A stretch of DNA of 64,000 bases from a virus. Positions within the stretch are counted from its first letter, which is position 1. The number at the start of each line of letters is the position of its first letter. Below are positions 55,705 through 63,858 of the stretch, in pieces. The translations under genes and the position numbers were made by a program. The stretch covers positions 124,001 through 188,000 of IMG/VR virus record IMGVR_UViG_3300047319_001872. One strand, written 5' to 3'. The notes beneath the pieces are model-generated. The model was not told where the DNA came from, did no database searches, and saw only the letters and a program-made list of their open reading frames with translations.

Positions 55705-56040
55705 TCAGTCCCCTAAGAATACGTGTGCCTGGTTCGGCACGGATGCCAGTGCCGCTTGCATGCGGCCCAGCATGCGTTGAATGTCTGCCTCTTCCCAGAT
55801 CAGATACAGCTGGCTGCGCGTGTCGCCTGGTGCAGGCGTGAAGCGCGGCACGGACTTAACAAAAACAGGATCGAGGAAGAACGCGGTTTTCACGCCATCG
55901 ACTAACTTGATGGCTTCCCACTCTTCTGTGCCACGCAGTCCCGTGAACACAAACAGCTCGACGTAACTATTCGGAATCCACATCGAATACACAGTGGAGA
56001 TCGGCATCTGTAACATCAAACGACGATTAACGAGTCGCAT
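55705..56040 (-). CDS. Hypothetical protein
   Basis: 111 residues, ATG at 56040 behind AAAGGAACCT. Beta-rich (SYVELFVFTGLRG; SQLYLIWEEAD) with a C-terminal helix. No family recognised. Confidence 0.8.
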   Translation of the reverse strand: MRLVNRRLMLQMPISTVYSMWIPNSYVELFVFTGLRGTEEWEAIKLVDGVKTAFFLDPVFVKSVPRFTPAPGDTRSQLYLIWEEADIQRMLGRMQAALASVPNQAHVFLGD

Positions 56041-56050
56041 AGGTTCCTTT

Positions 56051-56458
56051 TCACTCTTTGATGCGAGGGTCTACTACCGAGACGTCGATGTAGCTGCCAC
56101 ACTCACGCACGATGCGCTTGCGACAGATTACGGTGACGCCCTGTCGGCCGATTGTCGAATCGGGTTGCGCGTCGGAATAGCGATCGCCAAAAGTCTTAAT
56201 GATTTCTTCGAGAAGCTGTTCGTGAGGCACAGCGTCTTCCTTCCACGGTACGGCCACCATGTCCATGTCCCGACGCAGTGGTCCATAAAGCGCCAAACAC
56301 CAGCCGAGTCGTCGAGCCATGTCACGCATGACAGGCAAGAGCGCCCAGTAGGCGTTTTCCGCTGATACCGCAGTCGCAGGAAAACCGCGACCACACTCTA
56401 CGCAAGCCGACGCGTCAAACACCCGTGCCGTCTTGCAGCTACTACACTTCTCTGCCAT
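56051..56458 (-). CDS. Zinc-ribbon-containing protein
   Basis: 135 residues; ATG at 56458 follows AGGAGGGAGGTG. CSSC at residues 5-8 and CVEC about 15 residues later form an N-terminal zinc ribbon, followed by a helix, a YGPLRRDMDMVAVPW strand region like nucleotidyltransferase-type folds, and CRKRIVRECGSY near the end. No firm family. Confidence 0.75.
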   Translation of the reverse strand: MAEKCSSCKTARVFDASACVECGRGFPATAVSAENAYWALLPVMRDMARRLGWCLALYGPLRRDMDMVAVPWKEDAVPHEQLLEEIIKTFGDRYSDAQPDSTIGRQGVTVICRKRIVRECGSYIDVSVVDPRIKE

Positions 56459-56474
56459 CACCTCCCTCCTGGCC

Positions 56475-56975
56475 TTACCCCACACGAACTGCTCGGGTCT
56501 GCAACTGCTCCCGAGCCTTCATGGTCAGGACACCACACAAGTTGGCACCTTTCCACTCATAGGGATTCTCGATACGGGGGTCGTCTTCATTGAGACCCAC
56601 GCCGTACACGGTATCGCGTTCGCTGGCTTCGACCAGGATGTCATTGCCCGTCTCAAGAAGCCACTGGCACTCCTGCGGGTTCTGACTATACTTCTCAAGC
56701 ATGCCAATGAGAATGAACTGCTCTCGCTTGGCCACCCACTCTGCATCGACGTAACCACGCACTTTGCGTCCTAAGACTTTCTGCGCTTGCGGGTTATCGG
56801 TCTTCAGAATGAGCTCCGCTACATCGTGGTCCTTAAAGAGCATCGCCTTGCAGTACATCATGAACTGCTCGAGCGACGAGAACGAAATGCCCTTCACTTT
56901 GAAGTGACAGATGTAGTGGTTCGACATGAAATCACGACGAGTGTAAAACGCCACGACGTTTCCCCATCGCCGCAT
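56475..56975 (-). CDS. NADAR-domain protein (YbiA-like)
   Basis: 166 residues, ATG at 56975 behind GGGAGAGAAGAC. Matches the NADAR/YbiA family along most of its length: FYTRRDFMSNHY opening, F-K-V-K-G-I-x-F-x-S-x-E-Q-F-M-M-Y-C-K-A, LGRKV, then LLETGNDILVEASERDTVYGVG. NADAR proteins are reported N-glycosidases that remove ADP-ribose from guanine in nucleic acids; in phage genomes this is a plausible anti-defence or NAD-metabolism function. Confidence 0.85.
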   Translation of the reverse strand: MRRWGNVVAFYTRRDFMSNHYICHFKVKGISFSSLEQFMMYCKAMLFKDHDVAELILKTDNPQAQKVLGRKVRGYVDAEWVAKREQFILIGMLEKYSQNPQECQWLLETGNDILVEASERDTVYGVGLNEDDPRIENPYEWKGANLCGVLTMKAREQLQTRAVRVG

Positions 56976-57016
56976 GTCTTCTCTCCCATCCAGGTTAATG
57001 GACCTGCTGCGCTACT

Positions 57017-57136
57017 TCACTTGGCTTCACGCCCTTGCACGTCGAAGTGCTCGTAGCAGTAGTCGCTGTTTAGCATGGTCGGGTTAATACAGCCCTTAAA
57101 CATGCACGGCAGGTAATGACAGTAACGCTTGTACAT
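57017..57136 (-). CDS. Cys-rich micro-protein, 39 residues
   Basis: ATG at 57136 behind AAGGAGCAACG. Four Cys and two His, including C-x-x-x-x-C early and DYCYEHF late, suggest a small metal-binding protein. The longer frame upstream to 57286 is rejected because it lacks a ribosome site. Confidence 0.7.
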   Translation of the reverse strand: MYKRYCHYLPCMFKGCINPTMLNSDYCYEHFDVQGREAK

Positions 57137-57146
57137 CGTTGCTCCT

Positions 57147-57482
57147 TTAAGCAGCTGCTGCAGTATTGCGTAGATGTTCCCAATGCCTTGCTTCGCGCAT
57201 GACGTGCTCGACGCGATCCGGCAGCGAACGGACCAGCAACTTCGCTTGCAGGTAATCCAGCCCGAATGCTTCGCGCTTGGCTTCACTGCGCTTGCCCGAG
57301 AGGATTTCGCAGACGCTCAGATTGAGCAAACCTGTCTTGGCCGAATGACGCAAGAAGGTCACAGTGTCTTCGCTACAGTCTTCGCGTGCCGACAGTTTCG
57401 CCAGCAACTCTTCTGCGCTGTGCTCACCTTCGAATGCGCCGTCTTGAAATGCAAATGCCAGGAACTTAATAAGTGAATCCAC
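57147..57482 (-). CDS. Hypothetical protein, paralogue of the gene at 876-1244
   Basis: 111 residues; GTG at 57482 behind TTGGAGACCGTT (the ORF extends to a TTG at 57494). Shares FQDG-x-x-x-x-E-x-S-x-E-x-LL, LS-x-x-E-(V/I)-L-x-G-(R/K) and V-(I/M)-x-x-A-(K/R)-HW with 876-1244. No domain recognised. Separated from the autotransporter upstream by a strong terminator. Confidence 0.75.
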   Translation of the reverse strand: MDSLIKFLAFAFQDGAFEGEHSAEELLAKLSAREDCSEDTVTFLRHSAKTGLLNLSVCEILSGKRSEAKREAFGLDYLQAKLLVRSLPDRVEHVMREARHWEHLRNTAAAA

Positions 57483-57511
57483 AACGGTCTCCAATTTAAT
57501 CTCGTTTTGAA

Positions 57512-57540
57512 CAAAAAAAAAGAGGGATCGAAATCCCTCT
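57512..57540 (-). terminator. Canonical intrinsic terminator of the autotransporter gene
   Basis: Minus-strand AGAGGGAT-TTCG-ATCCCTCT followed by nine T. Unlike the other terminators it has a classical T-run instead of the TTTATGCCG tail. Confidence 0.95.
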
Positions 57541-57586
57541 TCCCCAGCCGCTACGTCTTTCGACGCAGCGACCAGTGGTAGACTAC

Positions 57587-59782
57587 TTAGAACTGATAAC
57601 CTGCCGAGACCACCGCACCGACGTCGCCGCGGGTGCTGGTGGACACGCCACCCTTCATGACCCAGCGATTGTCGCCCGTCACGTAGGAACCACCGACAGC
57701 GATACCTTGCTGACCGTGGTAGGTCGACACAGCGGCCGACAACATCCCGCTACCTGCACGGGTCGGTTGCGGCAAGCCTGCGATAGCCAGCACCGAAGCG
57801 AGGCCACCATAGGTGTCTTGCTTGTAGCTGTCCATCTGGTTTTGAAGAGCGTTCACACGCTGGTCCGTATAACCCATCGACTGTTGCTGCGCGAAGTTCA
57901 CTTGACCGACGTTCGCTGCATCGGTCGGTGCCGTACCTGCGGCGACGTGGGTGATCTGACGCTCGCTGCCCGCAGAACCCACCGAGATCGCGTTGTCACG
58001 ATCTGCCACCGAGTTCGCACCCAAGGCGACTGCGTTCTTTGCAGCCATCTTGGTGTTCGCACCCATCAACCCCTTGTCGATCGTGTTGATCGCTTGGGTG
58101 TTGCTCGTGACTTGCGATTGCAGACCAGCTTCTGCCGTCTGAGCCCGCGTCGTTTCGTTGTCGATCTTCGTATTCAGGCCGCTTTCAGCAGTCTGGGCAC
58201 GAGTCGATTCCGAATTGATGTTGGACTGCAGCTGACCTTCTGCGGCCGTAGCACGCGACGTTTCTGCACCGACTTGCTTGTTGGTGTAGGCGTTCGCCGA
58301 CGAGAGGGTCTTGGCCGACGAAGCATCGGTGTAAGCGGCCGAGGTAGCCACGGCGCCGACATAAGCTGCACCGGCTGCGGCATCAGCGTGAGCGTTGGCG
58401 GATGTCAGCGTAGCGGCGCTCGATGCGTCCGTGTAGCTTTCAGCCGTCGAAACACCCTTCGCTACAGCCTTGTCGGTGTACTTGTTGGCCGACTTAAGCG
58501 TAGCAGCATCGCCCGCTTGTTGTGCCGTTTGCAGATCGTGCGCGACGTTATTGGTGTAGTCGAACGACGTGTCAATCGCCGTTTGCGTGGCAGTCGCAAC
58601 TTCAGCGTGGGTCGCGCTGTTCGTTTGCAGGTCCGAGATAGCCGAGCTGTTTTGCTTGGACTGATTCAGCGCCGTGTTCGCGGTCGACTGGGCGTGTTGT
58701 GCATCGCCTTCAGCCTTGCCTGCCAGACCGAGTGCTGCACCGCCGACTACCAGGGCGGCATCTGCCGTACCTTGTGCATGCGAAGCAGCTTTACCGGCTG
58801 CTGCCGCAGCAGAACCAGCGGCCGTGGCTTTGGCATCTGCCGTAGCAGCGACTTGACCAGCCGCAGTCGCAGTCGACTGTGCCGAGGCTGCAGCAACTGC
58901 TGCACCTTCAGCGACACCTTCTGCATGACCTGCGACAATCGCCGCACCCGTTGCCGTGATCGCTGCGCCGATAGCAACGCCTTCGGCTTGTTGTGCAGTG
59001 ACCGAAGCGCCTTGCGCGATCGACTTCGCTTGTGCCGAGGTATCGACAGCAGCTTGCGAATTGGCGAGAGCTGTATTGGCCGTAGCCCCAACACCGTTGA
59101 CTTGCGACTGCAGGTTCGCTTCTGCACCGGTTGCGCGAGTAGCTTCGGCTGCGGTAGCAGCGGCGGCCGTCGATGCATTGGTGGTGATTTGACCTTGCAG
59201 ACCGGCTTCGGCGCCCTTCGCACGCGTCGCTTCAGCAGCGGTCGCGTTGGCTGCCGTGGTGGCGTTGGTGTTGACTTGCGTTTGCAGGCTGGCTTCCGCC
59301 GCTTTCGCGCGATTGGTTTCACCGGCGACTTGCGTGGTCGTGTAAGCGTTCTGCGCAGCAGCCGAGTCAGCGACTTCTTGATGCGTAGCGCTGTTCACTT
59401 GCAAGGCGGCGATCGCACCGCCTTGCTGGCTCACCTGACCTTGCAGCTGCGTGATGTTCGACGTGTTCGCAGCGACGTTGGTGTTCGTGCTGTTCAGCTG
59501 TGCCGAAGTCGCCAGACCCGAGACTGTACCCGAAACCGACGAACCGTTGGACAACGTCGAGGTGACCGTCGTGCCGCTGATGCTCACGCCGGTGACCGAG
59601 GCACCGTCCTTGCCTGCAGCGCCGGTAGCACCTGTGGCGCCCGTTGCACCGGTGTCACCCTTCGGACCTTGCGGGCCTTGTTCACCGCAGCCGAACAGGC
59701 CGCAGGATGCATGCGCACCGATCGAAACCGAAGCGAGCAAAGCGATGAGGAGGGCGTTCTTTTTGATGGCGTTCTTTTTCAT
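57587..59782 (-). CDS. YadA-type trimeric autotransporter adhesin with collagen-like segment
   Basis: 731 residues, ATG at 59782. Basic signal peptide (1-25, ending near AHAS with a nearby Cys), a collagen-like run of G-x-y triplets (about 34-58, including GPKGDTGATGATG), a very long Ala/Thr/Asn-rich stalk of coiled-coil type with recurrent A-E-x-x-R-A-x-x-A-E-x-x-L units (about 80-620), then a C-terminal YadA anchor of about 90 residues ending GAVVSAGYQF with terminal Phe, which forms a trimeric beta-barrel in the outer membrane of Gram-negative bacteria. In a phage this suggests host surface modification. It has its own promoter motif and a strong terminator. Confidence 0.9.
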   Translation of the reverse strand: MKKNAIKKNALLIALLASVSIGAHASCGLFGCGEQGPQGPKGDTGATGATGATGAAGKDGASVTGVSISGTTVTSTLSNGSSVSGTVSGLATSAQLNSTNTNVAANTSNITQLQGQVSQQGGAIAALQVNSATHQEVADSAAAQNAYTTTQVAGETNRAKAAEASLQTQVNTNATTAANATAAEATRAKGAEAGLQGQITTNASTAAAATAAEATRATGAEANLQSQVNGVGATANTALANSQAAVDTSAQAKSIAQGASVTAQQAEGVAIGAAITATGAAIVAGHAEGVAEGAAVAAASAQSTATAAGQVAATADAKATAAGSAAAAAGKAASHAQGTADAALVVGGAALGLAGKAEGDAQHAQSTANTALNQSKQNSSAISDLQTNSATHAEVATATQTAIDTSFDYTNNVAHDLQTAQQAGDAATLKSANKYTDKAVAKGVSTAESYTDASSAATLTSANAHADAAAGAAYVGAVATSAAYTDASSAKTLSSANAYTNKQVGAETSRATAAEGQLQSNINSESTRAQTAESGLNTKIDNETTRAQTAEAGLQSQVTSNTQAINTIDKGLMGANTKMAAKNAVALGANSVADRDNAISVGSAGSERQITHVAAGTAPTDAANVGQVNFAQQQSMGYTDQRVNALQNQMDSYKQDTYGGLASVLAIAGLPQPTRAGSGMLSAAVSTYHGQQGIAVGGSYVTGDNRWVMKGGVSTSTRGDVGAVVSAGYQF

Positions 59783-59848
59783 GATGCGCTATTTTCCTAA
59801 AGGTAAGTGGTAACGACACGGTTGGCTTTGTTTCCAACTCACCTTTGT

Positions 59849-59854
59849 TATATA
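59849..59854 (-). promoter_or_regulatory. Putative phage promoter CCTATATAAC
   Basis: Minus strand reads ATCTCAGACCTATATAAC, 67 bp upstream of the autotransporter start. Confidence 0.65.
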
Positions 59855-59879
59855 GGTCTGAGATTATCTTGGATCGCCC

Positions 59880-60152
59880 TTATCGGGACGCCCGAGCCTT
59901 GAGCACATGCAGCACGCGTGTATTGCCCCGTACGCGTAAATTCACCATGCTACGATATTGCGCGTAGCACGCCATCCAGTCCTTGATCGCCTTGCGGTCC
60001 CAGAACCGTTCCTTGCCTTCCACCACCGTGGGTGACGGAAAGCGAACCGGTGCCTTTTCAGGACGCCTCAAATAGAGCTCGATCTTCTCTCGGCTCTTCT
60101 TGGTCAAGCGACACACATCCCCGATGGTCATTAACTTGACCTGTGCGTCCAC
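59880..60152 (-). CDS. AlpA/MerR-like helix-turn-helix protein
   Basis: 90 residues; GTG at 60152 behind AGGGAAAGTT. TIGDVCRLTKKSREKIELYLRR...RFPSPTVV-x-GKERFWDRKAIKDWM matches the AlpA/excisionase winged-helix pattern. These proteins regulate transcription or recombination; the C-terminal half is basic. Coupled to the GNAT gene upstream. Confidence 0.75.
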   Translation of the reverse strand: MDAQVKLMTIGDVCRLTKKSREKIELYLRRPEKAPVRFPSPTVVEGKERFWDRKAIKDWMACYAQYRSMVNLRVRGNTRVLHVLKARASR

Positions 60153-60160
60153 AACTTTCC

Positions 60161-60604
60161 CTACTGGTTAAACACGTACTCAAGCTTCCCCGCTCGGTAC
60201 ATGCCCTTTTCGACTTTGGTCAGATCGAAATCGAACAGATTGATAAACGGACGGGAGAACTGGTGAAACATCTCTTCAGCCACGGTACAGCTGGGCTTGT
60301 CGTCGTCCAATTGAACGAGCATTTTTTCAACGAGATGAATCCCGGTTCCCCGCTTCTGGTATTCCGGTAACACCCGCACGCAGCGCAGCTTAGTCTCGTG
60401 CGCGTTCTTCTTACCCAACGCCACGCCAATGACTTGGTGCTTATCCTTGGCGAGTATCAGGATGTCATGCCCGACCATGACGCCGGGCATGACTTTGTTG
60501 GTGAACCAGTAGCTAAAGTCCGGATAGAGAATATCCATGCCGTGCAGTAGCTTACCAGCTTCCAAGGTGTCGACGAGACGTGTGCCTTGCTCGTAGCGAA
60601 TCAT
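60161..60604 (-). CDS. GNAT-family acetyltransferase
   Basis: 147 residues from ATG 60604, overlapping the upstream stop by ATGA. GNAT core VIGVALGKKNAHETKLRCVRVLPEYQKRGTGIHLVEKML with the acetyl-CoA loop QKRGTG. Substrate unknown; phage GNATs can modify host proteins or antibiotics, but no hint of a target is visible. Confidence 0.8.
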   Translation of the reverse strand: MIRYEQGTRLVDTLEAGKLLHGMDILYPDFSYWFTNKVMPGVMVGHDILILAKDKHQVIGVALGKKNAHETKLRCVRVLPEYQKRGTGIHLVEKMLVQLDDDKPSCTVAEEMFHQFSRPFINLFDFDLTKVEKGMYRAGKLEYVFNQ

Positions 60605-61089
60605 GCCAACGCCGCCAGCTTGTTGAGCACCAACTCGGTGACGGCTTCAGCCAGGCGTGCCGGATACTGCATGTGGATCACGTCCGGGCCACCGATCACA
60701 CCCTGGTTCTCGTCGTGCAATTCGCTGTAGACCATCTGGCTCAGCTTCGAGACTTCTTCGTCCGAAACCAAATCCTTGGCCACCACGGCACGGATGTTCT
60801 TGAGCACGTCCGGGTTGATTTCGGTCGCTTGCTTGTAGTGACCTTCGATCAGTTCAGCCGGAACATACGACGAGGAAGCCTCGTTCGCACGGCGCACCCA
60901 GTAGCCACCCGGCTTCAGGGTATGGTGCAGCGAGAATTCGAACGGCAGCGTGAGTTCGTCAAAGCGTTCGTCTTCCGGAACCAACTTCGTCACATCCGCA
61001 CCGGCGATGTTGACAAACTTGATCTCTTTGATCTTCAGTGCTTCGACGACATCGAGCGAGCGATACTTCGGAATGAGGTGAAATTCCAT
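60601..61089 (-). CDS. Hypothetical protein
   Basis: 162 residues from ATG 61089, overlapping the gene upstream by TAATG. Soluble, mixed fold; begins MEFHLIPKYRSLDVVEAL. No family recognised. Confidence 0.8.
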   Translation of the reverse strand: MEFHLIPKYRSLDVVEALKIKEIKFVNIAGADVTKLVPEDERFDELTLPFEFSLHHTLKPGGYWVRRANEASSSYVPAELIEGHYKQATEINPDVLKNIRAVVAKDLVSDEEVSKLSQMVYSELHDENQGVIGGPDVIHMQYPARLAEAVTELVLNKLAALA

Positions 61090-61481
61090 TACAGATACTC
61101 TCCTGCTTCTTCGTCCTGCTCGGCATCCAAAGGACGATCAGCAAGTTCGCGCCAGTTACGCCCAGCGCACGGATTGACTTCTTCGACGATCTTCACGTCG
61201 CCCAGAAGCGTTTCGCCAAAGCTGCCGAAGCCCTTTAGCACCTTCCCCGTCACTAAAAAGCAGGGTTTGCCGTGCGAGGCATGCAGCTCAACGGCTGCGC
61301 GCTGCCATTCGTCACGTTTCATCCGGGGCATCAGAATGCGGTACTGCTTGCGATCACCGCACTCTTCTTCGACGGCTTCCCAGACACCCACCCCTGCTTC
61401 ATGCTTTTTCTTTTCCCGGTTGTAGCTCTTGCCTCCAATGGGCAAAACCCCGAACCGCAAATACACCAACGGCATGGCCAT
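61089..61481 (-). CDS. Hypothetical protein
   Basis: 130 residues; ATG at 61481 follows AAGGATT. Basic and acidic patches (REKKKHEAGVGVWEAVEEEC) flank a central strand region; no family recognised. Confidence 0.75.
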   Translation of the reverse strand: MAMPLVYLRFGVLPIGGKSYNREKKKHEAGVGVWEAVEEECGDRKQYRILMPRMKRDEWQRAAVELHASHGKPCFLVTGKVLKGFGSFGETLLGDVKIVEEVNPCAGRNWRELADRPLDAEQDEEAGEYL

Positions 61482-61544
61482 AATCCTTGTTTTTAGTTGT
61501 TGATCTCACTGTGCAATGGATGAGTCGCCCGAGTGAACTTTGCC

Positions 61545-62264
61545 TTAGTCGTCCGCGTAGAGCCGCTTGCTCACACCCGACACAGGGTGAAGCTTCTGCT
61601 TTTGCTTCTCGCGAATCTCGTCCTGCTTACCCCAGACCCGTGCGAGCTCGGTGTCGGCGGTATGATCCAGCTCGAGCCCTTCGGCGTTACAGACCATCGC
61701 CAAGGTGGTGGCGACGCCGCCCACTTCTTGATAGACCTTACCGGGCGCCTTGTCGTAAACGCTATCGACCATGCGGTGAGCGTCTTGACGACTCATGCCG
61801 CCTGCCTGCACCAGCTCTGTCGCCTCCTCGTAGAAGCGGAAGTAGCGCTGCAGCTTGTCCTTGATGCCTGCTGGGCCAAAGCACGACTTGAACCATTCCC
61901 ACACGCGCTGCTGAAACGACGGTACCGGGATACGCTGCATCTGCAACACTTGCAGTTGGTACTCCGCGAGCTCGCGTTGCAGGCTCAGATACATGCCGTA
62001 GGGCACGAACTCCCGACCCGTTTGCGGGATCAACTCATCGAGCTCTTGCAGTCGCTCAAAGCTGATCTTCTCCGCCACCGCAATCGCGTCATCCGGGTCC
62101 ATCGACATCTCGTAGCGACGTGAGGCTGCATCGAGCACCGACGTCACGGCAATACCGGGACGAAAGGTGGTATAGCCGACCCGCATCGAGTGGGTAATCT
62201 TGCCGTCTTTCGCATGTCGTCCAAACACTGGATCGACGTCGTAGACTTTGAGTTGGGAGTTCAT
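61545..62264 (-). CDS. MazG-like nucleotide pyrophosphohydrolase
   Basis: 239 residues, ATG at 62264. The C-terminal 110 residues match phage MazG-like NTP pyrophosphohydrolases: FRFYEEATELVQAGGMSRQDAHR, VYDKAPGKVYQEVGGV and LAMVCNAEGLELD, with the E-E-x-x-E and later E-x-x-x-x-(D/E) residues that bind magnesium. Expected reaction is NTP to NMP plus pyrophosphate; in phages such enzymes are thought to tune nucleotide or alarmone pools. The first 110 residues are unassigned. Confidence 0.8.
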   Translation of the reverse strand: MNSQLKVYDVDPVFGRHAKDGKITHSMRVGYTTFRPGIAVTSVLDAASRRYEMSMDPDDAIAVAEKISFERLQELDELIPQTGREFVPYGMYLSLQRELAEYQLQVLQMQRIPVPSFQQRVWEWFKSCFGPAGIKDKLQRYFRFYEEATELVQAGGMSRQDAHRMVDSVYDKAPGKVYQEVGGVATTLAMVCNAEGLELDHTADTELARVWGKQDEIREKQKQKLHPVSGVSKRLYADD

Positions 62265-62611
62265 AACTGACCAAACACCACAAAGAGGTAAAGGACCTTG
62301 CAGGCGATGTGTAGTGCCTGGTCGGTGTTATAGGTGATGTACTTCTTGCACTTGCCGTAGTCGATGAACGCGTGCGCCACCAGCTCAATCACCGCACAAT
62401 GCAGCGAGCCGGTAAAGAGCAAGACGAATCCGGACTGAATGTACGCATGGGCGAACAGCGCATGTTTCCACACGCCGTTCTGACCCAACGCACTATCGGG
62501 ATTCTTCGCTTCACTGAGGTACGGTCCCTGGAGCGGATAATCAGCCACAAAGTGGCCGAAGATCAACAGGTACAGGAGAGTAGTCGCGGAGTGATGGAAG
62601 AAGGCGAGCAT
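62261..62611 (-). CDS. DUF3307-like membrane protein
   Basis: 116 residues, ATG at 62611 behind AAGGAAAAGTA. Three or four hydrophobic segments with the family pattern FGHFVADYPLQGPYL and K-x-x-x-x-x-x-x-x-x-x-x-G-V-W-K-H-A-L-F-A-H, then IELVAHAFIDYGK. DUF3307 proteins are inner-membrane proteins of unknown function found in many phages. Confidence 0.75.
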   Translation of the reverse strand: MLAFFHHSATTLLYLLIFGHFVADYPLQGPYLSEAKNPDSALGQNGVWKHALFAHAYIQSGFVLLFTGSLHCAVIELVAHAFIDYGKCKKYITYNTDQALHIACKVLYLFVVFGQL

Positions 62612-63801
62612 TACTTTTCCTTCTTCGCTTGACGCTGCAGCTTCAGGTACACCGGCGTGTAGTCCGGGGTTTCAGAAGCGAGTTGCGTCTGCACTTCAGC
62701 GACGGTGTCGGCCATCTCAGGCACCTCGGGCAAGGGCGCTGGTTCTTCCGGCACGCTAATATACTGCTGGATCAGCCCGTCGAGCACCAGGTGCGCTTGC
62801 TTGAAGACTTCCTGGCGGGTGAATTCGCGCAGGTCACTCCACTGCACACGCATGTTGTACGGTCCAGCCCCATTCACCGACAGCAAGATATTGCGGCTTG
62901 CCCACTGGCCCTTCGTGTTCATGAAGGTGAGGATATACTCTTCGACCTGGATGCGAACAAACGAAGACAGGCCGTCATCGTTGCGCACGTAATGCTGGGT
63001 GACGTCCGGGAGCTTCTCTTCGGCATCGAAGACCTGGTCCATCTTCGTGTGCAGCTCAGCGAGGTTCGCCTCGACATCCACAGGCTTCTCAGCCGTGTAG
63101 CCGCTCTTGTTGGCGAGCTTCTCCCACTCGAGAGCAAACGCTTCCAGCACACCAGGGAAGATCGTCTCGCCCGGATCAGCCAACCAGACTTCTTCATGCG
63201 GGTGCCAGTACAGCAACACAGCGCGATGGTCCCGGCGCACGATGTAGCGCGCCTTCAGGCCGTTCTCGAGATCGGCAGCCAGTACCAGCCATTGCGGGCT
63301 CTCGCCCCCCGCTGCGTACGATTCCGGATTCGTACGGTGGATGCCCGAGGGCAGACCCACTTCGATACCAGGGTTGTAAGGTAGCGGCAACTCGATGTCG
63401 TGGTAAGTACCGAAGGCATTCATCGCTGCTTCTTCGAGCCACACCCGGAACGCCTTCGAGCGATCCGCGTCGTCCGTCACCGGCTGGAAGTCAAACTTCT
63501 TCAGCTTGTCTTCGAGCTTGAAAATGCCCATCGAGAAATGACGACTGATGGCCGCATAGTCGCGCAGCTTGTTGGCAATCGGACCGTGGCCCGAGAAGTA
63601 CTTCGCCACGCTCCACTTGTGCTGCGCCATGGCGACGATATGGCTATTCAGCGACTTGGCCAAACTCTCCAACTGCGGTTCGGGCTTCTTCATGCCGCTT
63701 CGCAGAAGCTCGATAAGCTCCAGCGTCACCATCGCCGAGGCACTATGGCCATCTTCTTCGATGGTGCTTTTGAGTTGTCCCACCATTTCGCTGTAAGTCA
63801 T
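62611..63801 (-). CDS. Hypothetical protein
   Basis: 396 residues from ATG 63801, near the end of the window. Helical N-terminal half (LESLAKSLNSHIVAMAQHK), mixed middle with DIELPLPYNPGIEVGLPSG and RRDHRAVLLYWHP, Pro/Glu-rich region near 350. No family recognised. Followed on the minus strand by the DUF3307 gene. Confidence 0.8.
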   Translation of the reverse strand: MTYSEMVGQLKSTIEEDGHSASAMVTLELIELLRSGMKKPEPQLESLAKSLNSHIVAMAQHKWSVAKYFSGHGPIANKLRDYAAISRHFSMGIFKLEDKLKKFDFQPVTDDADRSKAFRVWLEEAAMNAFGTYHDIELPLPYNPGIEVGLPSGIHRTNPESYAAGGESPQWLVLAADLENGLKARYIVRRDHRAVLLYWHPHEEVWLADPGETIFPGVLEAFALEWEKLANKSGYTAEKPVDVEANLAELHTKMDQVFDAEEKLPDVTQHYVRNDDGLSSFVRIQVEEYILTFMNTKGQWASRNILLSVNGAGPYNMRVQWSDLREFTRQEVFKQAHLVLDGLIQQYISVPEEPAPLPEVPEMADTVAEVQTQLASETPDYTPVYLKLQRQAKKEK

Positions 63802-63830
63802 GGTAATGCCAAAAAAAGTCGTGGTCTTGT

Positions 63831-63852
63831 CCCAGGGACCGTAGCCCCTGGG
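63831..63852 (-). terminator. Terminator-like hairpin
   Basis: Minus-strand CCCAGGGGC-TACG-GTCCCTGGG; T-rich sequence follows about 15 bases later. Ends the unit that enters from the right edge. Confidence 0.6.
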
Positions 63853-63858
63853 TACGTG

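Noticed and set aside
57575-59800. 741-codon plus-strand open frame, Arg/Gly/Ser/Cys-rich
   Set aside because: It is the exact antisense of the autotransporter stalk, whose Ala/Thr-rich codons leave few stops on the opposite strand. No ribosome site and implausible composition.
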